DNA of 64,000 bases from Harmonia axyridis (GCF_914767665.1 NC_059501.1:51646798-51710797), one strand, 5' to 3'; counted from the stretch's first letter, positions 9,648 through 21,945 are shown. Made by a program: numbers and translations. Notes: generated from the sequence alone by a model not told the origin.

Positions 9648-12600
9648 CTACATATCATGAATGCCCAACATTTTTGAAAAATAATTATGTTTAACAGCAG
9701 GTAAACTTTTCGTTAAAATATCAGCTGGCATTTCATGTGTCGGTAAATGTTTCAATACAATTTGCTTTTCTGCAATAACTTGTCGAACAAAATGATGTCT
9801 GATGTCAATATGCTTTGACCTTTTATGATAGGTATCATTCGCAGATAATTTTAATTGCACCTTGATTATCACTGAACAAATTCACACAAAGAGCTGTTCC
9901 CATTAGCTCGTACAATAAACCTTTTAAATAAATAGCCTCCTTTACCGCTTCAGAGATAGCCATGTACTCTGCCTCGGTACTAGAAAGCGCAACTGTTTTT
10001 TGTTTGCAACTTTGCCAGGAAACCACGGAACCACAAAATTTGAAAGCATACCCTGTGTATGATTTTCTATCAATAGAATTGTTGCCCCAATCGGCATCTA
10101 CAAAGCCTACTAGTTCCATGTTTTCCTTTGAAAATCGCAAGCAATAGTGTTTAGTACCCTTTAAATATTTTAATATGCGTTTAGCATGCTTCCAATGTAG
10201 TTGACTATATGACCGATTGAATTGGCTCAAGTAGCTTACACTAAATGCAGTCTGGCCTAGCTATAACTGCCAAATACATAAGACTCCCTATTAAATTCTG
10301 ATAAGGGTACATGGAAAGTTGATCTTGATCACCATTTTCTAGACTAATATTGCATTCCATAGGTGTTTTTATAATATTACATTCTGACATATTAAATTCA
10401 TTCAAAATTTGGTCAATGTAAGATTCCTGATTCAATGTTAAAATACCCTGTTCCTTATCATAATTAACATTCATACCAAGACATTCTCTGACAACACCCA
10501 AATCTTTTACTTTGAATATTTTGCTTAATTCGTCCTTTAAATTATTAGTTTCCATTACATCATTGGAAAAAATGAAAAAATCATCCACATATAAAGTTAT
10601 GACCATAAAGCTATATTCAACCTTTTTGGAAAAAAGACAAGGTTCATATTGAGATTTAGTATATCCCAATTCTAATAATACTGAATTAATTCTATCATTC
10701 CAACACTTAGCTGACTGCTTAAGACCATAAATTGCCTTATTAAGCTTCAAAACTTTACATTTATCAGAATCTGAGCATATAAAACCTTCAGGTATTTTCA
10801 TAAAAACTTTTTCTGACAAATTTCCATTTAGAAAGGCTGTTTTTATGTCTAAATGCCTTATGTCTAAATTTAATTTGACTGTTAATGCAAATAAAATTCA
10901 AAGAGTGGAATATCTGACTACAGGAGAGAAAGTCTCATTGTAATCAATTCCATACTTTTGTGTAAATCCCTTTGCGACTAACCTTGCTCGATATTTCACT
11001 TCTCCATCAGCACTGGACTTCCTCTTGAAAACCCATCTTGAATCGACAACAGTGACATCTCTCTCCGTTTCAACTAATTCCCATACCTGATTCTCTTCAA
11101 AAGACTGTAGTTCCTCTTCGATGGCACTTTTCCAAAAAATACTATCAGGACTGGATAAAGCCTCTGAAACAGATTTCGGATTACCTATTGCACTGTTATG
11201 TCCACCACATGCATATGTTACGAAGTCTGGATCCACCTTCTTTTTTCTCTGTCTTTGAGATCTTCTAGGTTGATCGTTTGATATACCTGAAGTAGTTTCA
11301 GGTTCACTGTCGTCCAGTTCATCTGTTGGTTGACCATTTTCTTTGAAATCTTCCATTTTTGATGCGGAGACCCCCACTGAATCTGTCACCTCTTGAACTG
11401 GTTCTTCGATGTTTAGAGCAACACTCTTCTTTATGTTCTCCATTATTGTGACATCTCGACTGATGAAAACTTTTCGGCTGTTTGGGTTATAAAGTCGGTA
11501 TCCTTTGGTGTGATCATCAAATCCTACAAGGATGCATTTGACGGCCTTTTTATCCCATTTCTGCCTTTTCTCTTTTGGGACATGAGACATTGCGGTACTT
11601 CCAAATACTCGTATGCTACTAATGTCTGGCCTTTTGTTGTGCCACATTTCATATGGAGTTTTTGAAATACTAGAGGTAACTGAACGATTGATTAGGTGGC
11701 AAGCAGTTTTACTCGCTTCAGCCCAAAATTGCTTACCTAGGTTTTGGTCGAAGAGTAAACATCTTGCTCTTTCAACAATCGTCCTATTGAACCTCTCTGC
11801 CATACCATTCTGCTCTGGAGTATAACTGTTTGTCCTTTGATGAACAATACCATTGTTTTTGAGATAATTTTGGAAATCTCTACCAATGTACTCCCCTCCA
11901 TTGTCTGTTCTCAGAATTTTTATTCGTTTATTCCTCTGTTTTTCTACTAGGCATCTGAACTGGTGAAACTTCTCTGGAACTTCATCCTTCGATTTTAAAA
12001 AATAGATGAAACACATTCTTGAGTAATCATCTATGAATGTGAGAAAATACTCTGAGCCTCCTATAGATAATTTTTCATGAGGTCCACAGACATCACTATG
12101 AATAATCTCCAATACGTCACTGGCTCTACTTCCTTTTGCTGGGAACGGTAATCTATTTTGTTTTGCCTCGCAACATACCTCACAATTAGATTTCTGTATT
12201 TTTTCTCCAAGTTTGAACGGTGGCATACCTTCAACTACTTCTGGCATTTTTATTAAGAAATCCGAGTTGATGTGCCCTAGTCTCCTGTGCCATAGATCTG
12301 GTGTAACCTTTGGAGCGGCCAACAATGCTGTTGAATTCTTGTTATTCAATCTCAGCTTGTATACATTGTTCTTCAAATCAGCTACTCCAACAAGAACGTT
12401 ATTTTTATTAAAAATTTCACATCCTGTGTCATGGAAATTTACTCTGGCTCCGTTTCTAATTAATTGGCTAACAGAGACCAGATTCGTGGTTAGTCCTGGA
12501 ATGAAGTGTACGTTTTGTAAAAGTACATTAACACTTTTTCCTCTCACCATAGTTTCCATTCTGACATCACCTGCACTTTCGACTGCAAGTTTGGCCTCAT

Positions 12601-13522
12601 TCGCACATAATATTTCTCTTATTTCTGGCTTCCGTTTGTCAATGAGATTGTTATCACTTGCTGTAAGGTGAAAACTGGCACCGCTATCAATATACCAGTC
12701 AGTGTTGCTAAAAGAACCATTAGCAAACACGGCACTCAAAGCGTAAGTTACCTTTTTGTTTAGACACTGCGACACATAATGTCCTTTTTCCTTACATTTG
12801 AAGCATGTGATATTACTACGATCCTTTTTGTTTACGTTATTCTCAAATTTTTGGTTATTCTCATTGACGTACGACCTACTGTTCGAATCGCTGCTTCTTC
12901 CGCCATCTCTGGACCATCTCTGGAACTGTTTCCCTTTTCGTGCGTTACTTTTAGCAGAAAACGCTTCTCCATGCCCCTGGCTACCGCCATCTGCGTGCAT
13001 ATCGAGCAATTTCGATTTAATGGCATCTGTTGTTATTTTAATACCAGAGTGTTCAACAGCCATAATCATCGGTGAATATTTCGGGGGTAAGCCTGCCAAG
13101 AGTAATGATCCGACCCATTCATCATCAATGTTGAAGCCCGTTCTTTTCAACTTTTGCGATGTTTCGACGACTTGAGTTATGTAACTCTCCATAGAATCAT
13201 GGTTCTCCAATCTGGCTGATATTAAAGTCCTTAAAAGCCCGATCTTTCTGGTAAAACCGCTATCGTCGTACAGATTTTTAAGTTTCGTCCATACTTCTTT
13301 AGGAGTTTTTGCATCTCTCACGTGGGTGTAAAGCGATGGTTCCATTGTCAATATTAATTTTGCCTTTGCTTTGGCTAATAGAACGGAGTCCAATTCACTG
13401 CCATCAACGCACTTATCCAGCCCTTCGAGTACTAGCACGTTTTCAATGGCGAATACCCATTCCTGGTAATTTTCGCGTCCGTTTAGCTTTGGCACACTGG
13501 CGAAATAATTAACTGCTGCCAT
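9648..13522 (-). pseudogene. Copia gag-pol polyprotein, copy 1 (three lesions)
   Basis: Domains in order from 13522: gag of the DUF4219/UBN2 type (starting MAAVNYFASVPKLNGRENY), CCHC knuckle CFKCKEKGHYVSQC, aspartic protease WYIDSGAS, integrase zinc region (HRRLGH...C..C) and core (HSDVCGP, TDNGGEY, E in PEQNGMAER), RT with YGLKQSAKCW and YVDDFFIF, and RNase H with DADWG and SSTEAEYM. Compared with copy 2, it has one stop (TGA at 10900-10898 for AGA), a 2-bp deletion near 10250 and a 1-bp insertion near 9850. The 874-codon frame before the stop is intact, so gag, protease and integrase could be made; RT is cut. Confidence 0.93.
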
Positions 13523-13664
13523 CTTGAATTATTGTTCGTCTGTTTCACAACACTATTTCACAATATATATATAAATGTACTTACGTAGTGGAACGTTCCC
13601 GACCGATAAACTATTATAAAAAGTCTAGATTGCACGCGATGAGAACGCACGTGGGCACATAACC

Positions 13665-13916
13665 TGTTATAAATTAAACGCACTGTTTAATAATTAAAAG
13701 TCTTTAATAAAATATAGGAAATAACTGTGTAGTAAACACACTGACAAATATACAATAATACTCTTCAACAACGGCCAACGAGAGAAAGGGAGCGAGCATA
13801 GCTTGCACATGGCCTATCTAACAATTACACAGAATAAATATACAACTGCGCATGCCGCGCATAGAAATACTACAAGACAACTTATATTACTTATGTACTG
13901 GGTAAATATTTCAACA
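13665..13916 (-). repeat. Copia copy 1, 5' LTR
   Basis: 252 bp, one visible mismatch to the other LTR. It should hold the promoter for the minus-strand transcript. Confidence 0.93.
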
Positions 13917-13921
13917 TTTTC

Positions 13922-14770
13922 GAAGATAAAAAATTCGAAGATGCAGAATTGGAGGCATTAATTGATCAAAACTCGTGTTGAACGCGACAAGAATTGGTAG
14001 GATCATTAGGAGTGACGCAACAAGCCATTTTAAAACGCTTGACAGTCATGGGAATGATTAAGAAACAAGGAAATTGAGTGCCGTAGGAGTTGAAGCCGAG
14101 AGATGTTGAACGGCGTTTGTTTGCTTGTGAACAGCTGCTTGCACGGCAAAAACAGAAGGGATTTCCGCATCGCATTGTGATTGGAGACGAAAAATAGGTT
14201 CATCACGATAATCCCAAGCGCAAAAAATCGTTGGGATATCCCGGCCATGCTTCCAAGTCGACGGCCAAACCGAATATTGACGGTTCCAAGGTCATGTTCA
14301 GTATTTGGTGGGACCAGCTTGGCGTAGTGTATAATGAGTTGTGAAAACCGACTGAAACAATCACAGGCGATCGTTATCGACAGCAAATAATTCGTTTGAG
14401 CCGAGCATTGAAAGACAAAAGGCCGCAATACAACGAGAGACATAGTGATTTTATAGCATGACAATACTCGGCCCCATGTTGCGAAAGTGGCCAAGACATA
14501 CTTGGAAATGTTGAAATGGGAAGTCGTACCCCACCCGTCGTATTCTTCAGACGTTGTTCCCTCGGACTATCACTCGTTTCGATCAATGGCACACGGCCTG
14601 GCTGACCAGCACTTCCGGTCTTATGAAAAAGTGAAAAATTGGATCGATTGGTGGATCGCTTCAAAAGATGACCAGTTTTTTCAACGCGGATTCGTACGCT
14701 GCCCGAAAGATGGGAGAAAGTAGTGGCCAGCGATGGACAATACTTTGAATCATAAATGTATAACCAGATT
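13922..14770 (+). pseudogene. mariner transposase, C-terminal part (broken)
   Basis: Recognisable blocks in order: FEDAELEALIDQNSC, a second HTH (ELVGSLGVTQQAILKRL), VIGDEK followed by a stop where Trp is expected, DNPKRKKSLGYPGH, SKVMFSIWWDQLGVVYNEL, ETITGDRYRQQIIRLSRAL, then YSSDVVPSDYHSFRSMAHGL with the DD34D-type third Asp region, and LPERWEKVVASDGQYF. Several in-frame stops and frameshifts. The catalytic context is clear but the gene cannot be functional. Confidence 0.85.
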
Positions 14771-14873
14771 CTTACAATAAAGGCTTGAATTTCGAAAAAA
14801 AACGGCGGAAGCAAAGTTGTACGCCTATATAGTATATTTTTGAAAAATGTTTCAATTGATTTGATTGGACAAC

Positions 14874-15307
14874 TAGGGCCGCCGCCAGGACTGGCAAACC
14901 GTACATTTTGCCGGGGCGCCAAATTTTAGGGGCGCAGTCAGTTAATAAAACAACACATATTTTTTGAAATAAACTGTTTTCTTAGTGAAAATTTCCCTCT
15001 TTGCAGTAAAATAATAAAATACCAATAGCCAGTTCTTTCTCAATCGAATAGGCGATCTCAACTATTGTTATGAAAATATAAATATGTACTCAAATGCACC
15101 TTTAAGAACTTCATCATCTTTTTTACTTTAGTCCTTCGATAAATTTGACAAAATGAGTTAAACTTGAAAAATACGATTTCATATGAAATTGAAAAGATGC
15201 CTGGGGGGAATTACAGAGGCTTCTTCAACGAAATTCAGAGAAATTATACAAAGCAGGGAAGCGAAATTTTATTTTGCGGGGGGCCAAAATGTCTAGCGCC
15301 GGCCCTG
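14874..15307. mobile_element. hAT MITE, 434 bp
   Basis: Ends TAGGGCCGCCGCC and GCGCCGGCCCTG, a hAT-like inverted terminal pair, flanked by a perfect 8-bp duplication tggacaac (14866-14873, 15308-15315). No coding capacity. Confidence 0.85.
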
Positions 15308-15315
15308 TGGACAAC

Positions 15316-16940
15316 ATTATAATGACGCCAAACATAATTTTATTAGAAATGATTTATAAGAACCTCAGATTTTTACGATGATAATTTTCCCAAAAATTCG
15401 GGATTTACGTAATTTTTGTTAAGGGGGTGTTGAAAATAACAAAAGTTATAACCTTATTATTACTCGTATTATCTTTTGATGGACTATTTCAGTTTTAAGA
15501 ATACTATGAGGTTTTATGGTGATTTCTCAAAATTTAGAGCGTATGTGTATTTATTTTTTTCACAACAATATTTACTGCAATTTATATGAGTGAAGTTATT
15601 ATTTTAGTATTTTATTACGTGATTTTATTATACCTACACTTGAACCGTCAGTCCGACATAATTCTATATGACCTATTGTAAGTACTCAAAATTCGCTATT
15701 GAATATAGAGCCAAAACAGTGTAAGTGCATTTTCGTTTGATTGGATATTTCAAAATGACTATTCCACATACATCAATTTAGTTAGAGTTATGAGCTCTTT
15801 AAACCAAACAAAACGTTTTAAAAGTCACTTTAGACTCTAGACTGTACTACTTGGTCAACAGTCACACAGTACACTGGACCACAGACCTTTTTTTGGTATA
15901 TGTTAACCTTATATTAACCAATACATATAACGATAAAGCCTTCAATATTGATGGGAATCTTATATAATTAAAAATTTTATTGACTTAAAATTTGTTCACA
16001 TTTTATTTTTTAAATGATAAAATCATTCAAGGAAAGAAAAATTGTAATCTTCCCTGACACAATTATTTTTTTGGAATGAGTATAATTCAAAAATGAAATT
16101 AAATATTTTTTTCTGTAATTCTAAGATCTGTTTTTATGGAATTTGGAGAAAAAAATGCTTACAAGAAACTAGTAGTGTGGATTGATCCATCTAGTTTGAA
16201 AGCCCAATCTTGGAATTTTGAAGGCTATAAATCGATGAATGTATTTTTCAGTTAAATATCTCAGATTCAAACCTTTCCACATTTTTTAAAACGTTTTAAG
16301 ATATATATTGAAATAGGCAATTACGAAACCAATATCTGAAGGTTGGAGTTTCTGAATCCTGCATATTCCAGAATGTGGATAACTACAAATTTCAGCAGAC
16401 TCTTTTCCTCGTACGATATCAATGGTTAGGAATAAACTAAAATCAAGTAATATTATTCGAATTATAAGAAAATGAAAAACTTCAACGTTACAATGAAATT
16501 TGAAAGAGGTCAGAGTAATGGTAGGAACGGAATATCTATTCTATTTTTCATAAAATGATTGTACTTCTCAGAGGTTTGAAGTTATGAAATATTGAACATT
16601 TGTTCGGTTGATTTGAAAAAATAGACCTTTGCGTGATATTTGAAATGTGAATGCGTACAGAAGTTGGAGAAAGCCTATCGTTTTGGTAGACTCACAAGTA
16701 AATTGATATGAATAAGAACCTTTCAGTTCAGGTTTAGATCCTTAATCCTTATTCATAATTCTGAAAAAACAATTCGAAATCAATTCAATCACAGTATCTA
16801 CCAAATACAGCATTGCTTTAGGTCCATTGGGAAATCCTGTGATATGTTATTAGATTTTCTTTCGTAAAATGTGTGACTAATCTAATTACAAGGAGATAAC
16901 TTCGTTCATGCGCTAATATGAACTCTAAATGTCTAGGAAG
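15316..16940. other. upstream region of SIFamide; no gene recognised
   Basis: AT-rich, no coding similarity. It presumably includes regulatory sequence of the neuropeptide gene, but I cannot point to specific enhancers. Confidence 0.45.
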
Positions 16941-16944
16941 AACA

Positions 16945-16952
16945 TATATAAA
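16945..16952 (+). promoter_or_regulatory. SIFa: TATA box of SIFamide
   Basis: TATATAAA about 30 bp upstream of a plausible initiator (ccctcataacg at about 16970-16980) and about 90 bp upstream of a consensus splice donor. Position and sequence fit a focused promoter; experimentally unproven. Confidence 0.6.
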
Positions 16953-16974
16953 GCCTGACAGGCTTTTTACCCTC

Positions 16975-17037
16975 ATAACGTACAATCCTTGCCTAGAAGT
17001 CGAGTAAGAGAAAAGTTCACTTACACAACATTATCAA
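16975..17037 (+). other. SIFa: SIFamide 5' UTR exon (predicted)
   Basis: A short non-coding exon inferred between the TATA box and the donor gtgagt at 17038. The next acceptor, attttcag, ends at 17280, four bases before the start codon. The start of this exon is approximate. Confidence 0.55.
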
Positions 17038-17284
17038 GTGAGTATCTCCAAGTTCAGTTATGATATTTTATGAAAATAAAGCTAGTTTTCAGAATAATAT
17101 GCTGATGCTTTTTTAACGTCCAACTTAAAACTACCAGAATATAGAAAAAACATATATGAGTATTAGTTTCGAAATGTTCAGTTAATTTCACCCTTTCAAT
17201 AATTTTTCTTCAACACCTATATGCTTTCGAGGATTTAAATTTGAAATATTCTATAATAATCGATATTTCTTAATTTTCAGGAGT

Positions 17285-18832
17285 ATGTTCTCCAAAACTA
17301 CAACCTTTTTCTTCATAATTTTCATTGTCTTCATGGCAATGAATGTAGAATCAACTTACAGAAAACCACCCTTTAACGGTTCGATTTTTGGGAAACGCGG
17401 TGCAGCTGTTGGTGAGTATAATATGAATTGATATGTCGTTGATTGAAAATGGTCTATAGACTATCACAATCACACGCGCTGCATCAAAAGGAAAATTGGC
17501 TTACGGTGAATTTGAACGAATTTTGTATACGATGTAGAACTCGTAATGCAGACCAGAAGCTCTAAAATCAACCGTTTAGTTAGATATAAAAGCTGCTAAA
17601 AATAAATATTTTTTTTTAATTTCAAATGGCCAATGTTAAGAAACTTTTTAGAATATTTGAACATAATCAAATATGCATCGATTGTTCAAACATTTGATTA
17701 AAATCCACTATAGAGCAAAATGACTTCTGCACGCACCGAAGATATACAGGGTGAGTCCAGACATATCAAGTTATTCAGTGATTTTCAACAAATTGAGCGG
17801 TGCGATTTCATTCATTTTCAGATATTTTTTCGGATATTAATATCAATTGGTGTTGATGATGTTTTGGCGGATTATTCAAAGATTTAATTTAATTTTTTTA
17901 GTCATTTTTCGAGATCTCTTTATATTCACTCGAGTCCTTCTACTATACTAACTTGTAGTATATATAGGATCATACATTACAATCAAAATATTTTACAGGA
18001 AATTCAGAATTTCTCAATAGAGATGTGTGTCGAACACAGATGGTGCATGACACCTTTTTCTGATTCGCCTTGTGTATTCACCTAGCTGCCGAGTGAACTT
18101 TCATCATGAATGATCGAGTTAGAACTCGACTATTTCCTAAGGCATTTAGATAAGTTGCCTTAAATGATAAAAAATACATACATAATAGTTATTTCTGTTT
18201 TATTCAGGAGATGTTAACATCATCAATCTCCATCGATATTATTATCCCACAAAATATTTGAAAATGAATTAAATGCCCCCTCTCATCTTGATATCTTTGG
18301 ACTCACCCTATATAATTATCTGTGCGTGCCGGAGTCATTTTTCTCTATAGTGGACTTAACTCAGCTGTATGAATATTCGTTGCGTACTCGAGTTGTTTTA
18401 GAAAAGTTTATTCACAATGGCCATTTAAAACTTTAGCACTCTGGATGATCTAAATGGTTGAATTTAGAGAATACAATGAAGACATTCCACCAGCATCACG
18501 AGTTCTACAACATATTAAAAATTCGAATGAATTCACAGAAAGCTATTTTCTCTTTGATGCTGGTCTTTTATTCCAAAGTTTGGGAAGTAATCCTATGGTC
18601 ATATTTGCCCAGGAGAATATTGCAAAAATAATGGGACTAAACATTGAATTTCAAGCAAATTATTCTGCTCATATATGTATACATATGTCTATATATATAT
18701 ACATATATGTATACATATATTCACAAAATTTAATTTTTTTCAGAGTATGAAGCCACTAAAGCTCTTTCCGCCATGTGTGAAATTGCTAGTGAAGCTTGCC
18801 AAGCGTGGTTTCCAATCCAAGAAAAGAAGTAA
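17285..18832 (+). CDS. SIFa: SIFamide neuropeptide precursor
   Basis: Two coding exons, 17285-17411 and 18744-18832, joined in phase 1 across a gtgagt...ttttttcag intron, give a 71-residue precursor. Residues 1-23 are a strongly hydrophobic signal peptide. Residues 24-35 are TYRKPPFNGSIF, followed by G36 as amide donor and the dibasic site K37-R38. The C-terminal peptide (GAAVEYEATKALSAMCEIAS...) has the conserved cysteine pair C54 and C61 and ends QEKK. Length and layout match insect SIFamide precursors, including the intron just after the peptide. SIFamide is secreted by a few brain neurons and acts on a G-protein-coupled receptor affecting feeding, sleep and courtship (known from Drosophila). 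Thr at position 1 is the form I recall from beetles. No lesion seen. Confidence 0.95.
17560..18468. repeat. foldback MITE in SIFamide intron
   Basis: The ends are diverged inverted repeats of about 200 bp. Matching landmarks include ctctaaaatcaacc with its complement at 18468, aaatggcca at about 17624 and its complement at about 18420, cactatagag with ctctatagtg, and acagggtgagtcca (about 17747) with tggactcaccctata (about 18298-18312). The core between the arms (about 17790-18285) shows no coding potential. It occupies most of the 1332-bp intron. Confidence 0.65.
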
Positions 18833-18907
18833 TGATTATCTTCTACATTTTTGCCATTGACATATTTTTTCAATCTGTATTAGAATCAATCATAGAATCA
18901 TGTATAG

Positions 18908-18913
18908 AATAAA
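18908..18913 (+). promoter_or_regulatory. SIFa: polyadenylation signal of SIFamide
   Basis: AATAAA 75 bp after the stop codon; the first such hexamer downstream. Confidence 0.6.
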
Positions 18914-19560
18914 AGCCTTATAATTAAGAACTGTTTTTGAATTTTAATCAAAAAATTATAAACAAAGTCCTGTCCTCAAATTCAGAGCTTTTGCGTGCTG
19001 AAAATTTTACGTCGTTCTGTAATCCATACATATTTCCCACCAGCAATGTAATATTATAAATCAGAGTATCTAGGGCGTGGCAAAGGTAGCACTCGTCACG
19101 GGAGAAAATTATCCGCCTATTGGATAAATTTAAGGTCGAAAATAATTCCAACCTGCACAACTCAGGCGTATTATCTGTTGATATTATTGTTTTCCTTAAA
19201 AAACGTGAATTTAAGTAAAAAAATTACAGGAGACCTTATTTGTTAAGAATGGATCAGTCTATCTAAATTGGTTTTCTTATTGTAAAATATGAATAAAGAA
19301 AAAGTTATTGCGAAACAAGTTTGGGGGGAGGCCTTTTCCACCCCTTGGAATCATAGAGGAACTTAACCAACAATTTCTTGAATACCTTATTCTTGCTCGC
19401 ATGAAATGTCAGCTCAATTTCATTGTTGTGAATGTTTTGGTTTTCAAGAAAAAAGTAAAATCTACTATTCTGGCTCCTACTCTAGGGGGCAACGCTTGTT
19501 GCGTGGCGTATATATATAAAACCGTTGTGGTCTTTTGAATTATTTCGCCGGTGCTCCAAT

Positions 19561-20130
19561 TGATGGGGAAATTATTATCCTTTCCTCAACACTTGAGCAG
19601 ACCTAATTGTCTAGACTTCAACTCCAAGTAAGTTGTAATAACTAATAGTCCCTACCTTGGACTAATTTACGCACTTTATATGTGAATAATTTCCACTTGA
19701 ATTATTGCAAAGGGTAACAGTAATAAATACTAAACAACTTACTCGGTAACAGGTTTATTTTCTGTGAGGTAGAAAATATTGATTGAATACTTTCATCGAA
19801 TACACGTGTAACACAAGGTGAATACAAAACAGAGTTACACGTGGAATACCAGATTAATAAAAAACAGAGAATATACAAGACATGAACGTTAAACTAGGTT
19901 AGAGGAAGGTCGCCTAATTTTGGATAGCTTTTCTTATTCACCTTTTTCTGTGTAAAAAAAAGATATTTTATTATTTTTTTTGTGCCTAAAATATGTTATC
20001 GACTCAATAAAAACAGTATACGCTCACAAAAATATTTATATCAACTCAAAAGAACATAATAAATAGACTAAAGCAAAATATAGCACTTTTTCAAAGAGAA
20101 AAAAAGGGTTCCCAAAATTGGATACCCTAT
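19561..20130. repeat. direct repeat block A1 (about 570 bp)
   Basis: Starts tgatggggaaatt..tcctttcctcaacacttgag and ends cccaaaattggataccctat. It is nearly identical to 21374-21940, with small differences such as an extra cagac after cttgag. The two blocks lie 1.81 kb apart in the same orientation and bracket the acidic ORF. Confidence 0.85.
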
Positions 20131-20186
20131 AATTACTATAATTTTAACATTAGCAAAGTTTAGGAAGTTTTTTCAGTTTTAAGATT

Positions 20187-21284
20187 CTATCCAAAATCAA
20201 AAATATCAGTAATACAACTTCCATCTTCTTCTTTTATGTTTGCATAATTTTCTTTATTTCTTCCACATCCTGCGTCTGGAAAGCAAAGGTCCTCTATATT
20301 ATGGGGAACTTCAACATTGTAAGGATATATGAACATAATTCTTCTCACATCAGCATTCCATTCAACAATTAGGAAACAATTAAACAAAGAACTTTCCTTC
20401 AATTGCCTAATTTTCGAGTACACTGAAACAGTTCTGACATAAGTTCTGAATATGTCCATAGTAGAATCATCAGTAAACATTTTTCTGTCAGACAAACTTC
20501 TTTCCCAGATACTGGTTGAACCTGTCTCGTTTGGATCGAAACTATCGTCCATTTCCTTTCGTCTGACAGCCATCGTTTCATTTTCATTATTTGTTTTCTC
20601 AGGTACATGAATCTCTTCGTTGTGAGCTTTGTTCAGATCAACGTTATTTGAGTTTTCATTATCATTACTTTCTACATCTGAACTGTATGAAACATCACTT
20701 CCTTGTTCAATTTCATTTTCATCATCAGAATCTCTATATTCCATTCGATTGGTAAGTTTTCCTGCATACTTCTCATCCATGTCTTCTGGAAGATCAATAT
20801 TAGAACCTCTTATTTTGTTCCTTTCGTTGATCTGTCCATGATCACTGTCTTCACTATCTGGAGTGAAAACTTTAGCACTTATACAATGTGTATCATCATC
20901 TTCCTCAAATTCTTGGGGTTCAGAATTAAAAAGGTTGTCAATGTTTTCTGATAAAGATTTTTCTTCCTTCATTTTCAATTGAAATACTTCATAGTTGATT
21001 GATTTTAATTTCTTTAATAACTTTTCGAATCTCACCTTCAATTCTTCAATGTTATTTTCCATTGTGTCTCGATCTTCGCTATCGAAGGTTTCAAATTCTT
21101 CCATTTCTTCAATGAAGTTTTGCCACTTCTTGTATTCTTTTCCTGCTGCTACTAATGCTTCTTGAACAGCATCACTTCATCTTCTTCATCTGGTTTTCCA
21201 TTTAACCAGTTTTGGATCCTAGTAATGGATCGCTTCACAATCGCTCTCCTGAATTTGAACAGACTGTATTTTGCCATTGCTTCT
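20187..21284 (-). CDS. unassigned acidic ORF with coiled coil and possible uDENN end (frameshifted)
   Basis: The main frame, 21104-20187, encodes 305 residues: a charged helical start (KVRFEKLLKKLKSI), a long Asp/Glu/Ser/Asn-rich middle, and a hydrophobic end (SSLFNCFLIVEWNAD...IMFIYPYN..VPHNIEDLCFPDA) that recalls the start of a uDENN module. A one-base shift near 21170 links it to an upstream basic start, MAKYSLFKFRRAIVKRS, at 21284, whose spacing resembles some retroelement Gag proteins. I do not recognise the whole. It could be a host gene fragment captured between the repeat blocks, or a Gag-like ORF. It ends FDFG-stop just inside block A1. Confidence 0.4.
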
Positions 21285-21373
21285 AGTATACAATTATATC
21301 CGGCTCGAAGGATAAAAAAATTATGGGTAAATTTTTCTAGTATTATATATATCCGGCACGAAGAATCAAAAAA

Positions 21374-21940
21374 TGATGGGTATATTCTTGGTCCTTTCGT
21401 CAACACTTGAGCCTAATTGTCTAGACTTCAACTCCAAGTAAGTTGTAATAACTAATAGTCTCTAGCTTGGACTAATTTACGCACTTTATATATAAATAAT
21501 TTCCACTTGAATTATTGCAAAGGGTAACAGTAATAAATACTAAACAACTTACTCGGTAACAGGTTCATTTTCTGTGAGGTAGAAAATATTGGTTGAATAC
21601 TTTCGTTGAATACACGTGTAACACAAGGTGAATACAAAACAGAGTAACACGTGGAATACCAGATTAATAAAAAACAGAGAATATACAAGACATGAACGTT
21701 AAACTAGGTTAGAGGAAGGTCGCCTAATTTTGGACAGCTTTTCTTATTCAACTTTTTCTGTGTAAAAAAAAGATATTTTATTATTTTTCTTGTGCCTAAA
21801 ATATGTTATCGACTCAATAAAAACAGTATACGCTCACAAAAATATTTATATCAACTCAAAAGAACATAATAAATAGACTAAAGCAAAATATAGCACTTTT
21901 TCAAAGAGAAAAAAAGGGTTCCCAAAATTGGATACCCTAT
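21374..21940. repeat. direct repeat block A2 (about 567 bp)
   Basis: Second copy of the block. Here it runs straight into the coding tail of a pogo-like transposase (tatccaaaattgggaacc), so A2 probably represents the original 3' flank of that gene and A1 the duplicate. Confidence 0.85.
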
Positions 21941-21945
21941 CCAAA

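Larger units (their letters stand above)
9340..13916 (-). mobile_element. Copia LTR retrotransposon, copy 1
   Basis: A full-length element of 4577 bp with 252-bp LTRs and a TTTTC target duplication (9335-9339, 13917-13921), inserted in the mariner transposase. The primer-binding site next to the 5' LTR (GGTTATGTGCCC on the minus strand) resembles the half-initiator-tRNA-Met site of Drosophila copia. A purine tract (AAGTGGGGGT) precedes the 3' LTR. The LTRs differ at a single visible position (c versus a in catagcaat/catagaaat), so the insertion is recent. Confidence 0.95.
8970..14825 (+). mobile_element. mariner-family DNA transposon, split by Copia
   Basis: Matching inverted ends: gg(t/c)gtacaactttgcttccg at 8970 on the left and its complement ending at 14825 on the right, with TA next to the right end. 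Without the Copia insertion and one TTTTC duplicate the element is about 1.27 kb, the usual mariner length. It carries a broken transposase gene and is inactive. Confidence 0.85.

Noticed and set aside
18454..18750. 98-codon plus-strand ORF upstream of SIFamide exon 2
   Set aside because: It runs through the MITE end and a TATACA repeat into the splice acceptor; the spliced SIFamide model explains the only conserved part.
20187..21284. Intact single-exon host gene
   Set aside because: A frameshift is needed to reach the N-terminal part, and the ORF sits between transposon repeats, so a normal host gene is unlikely.
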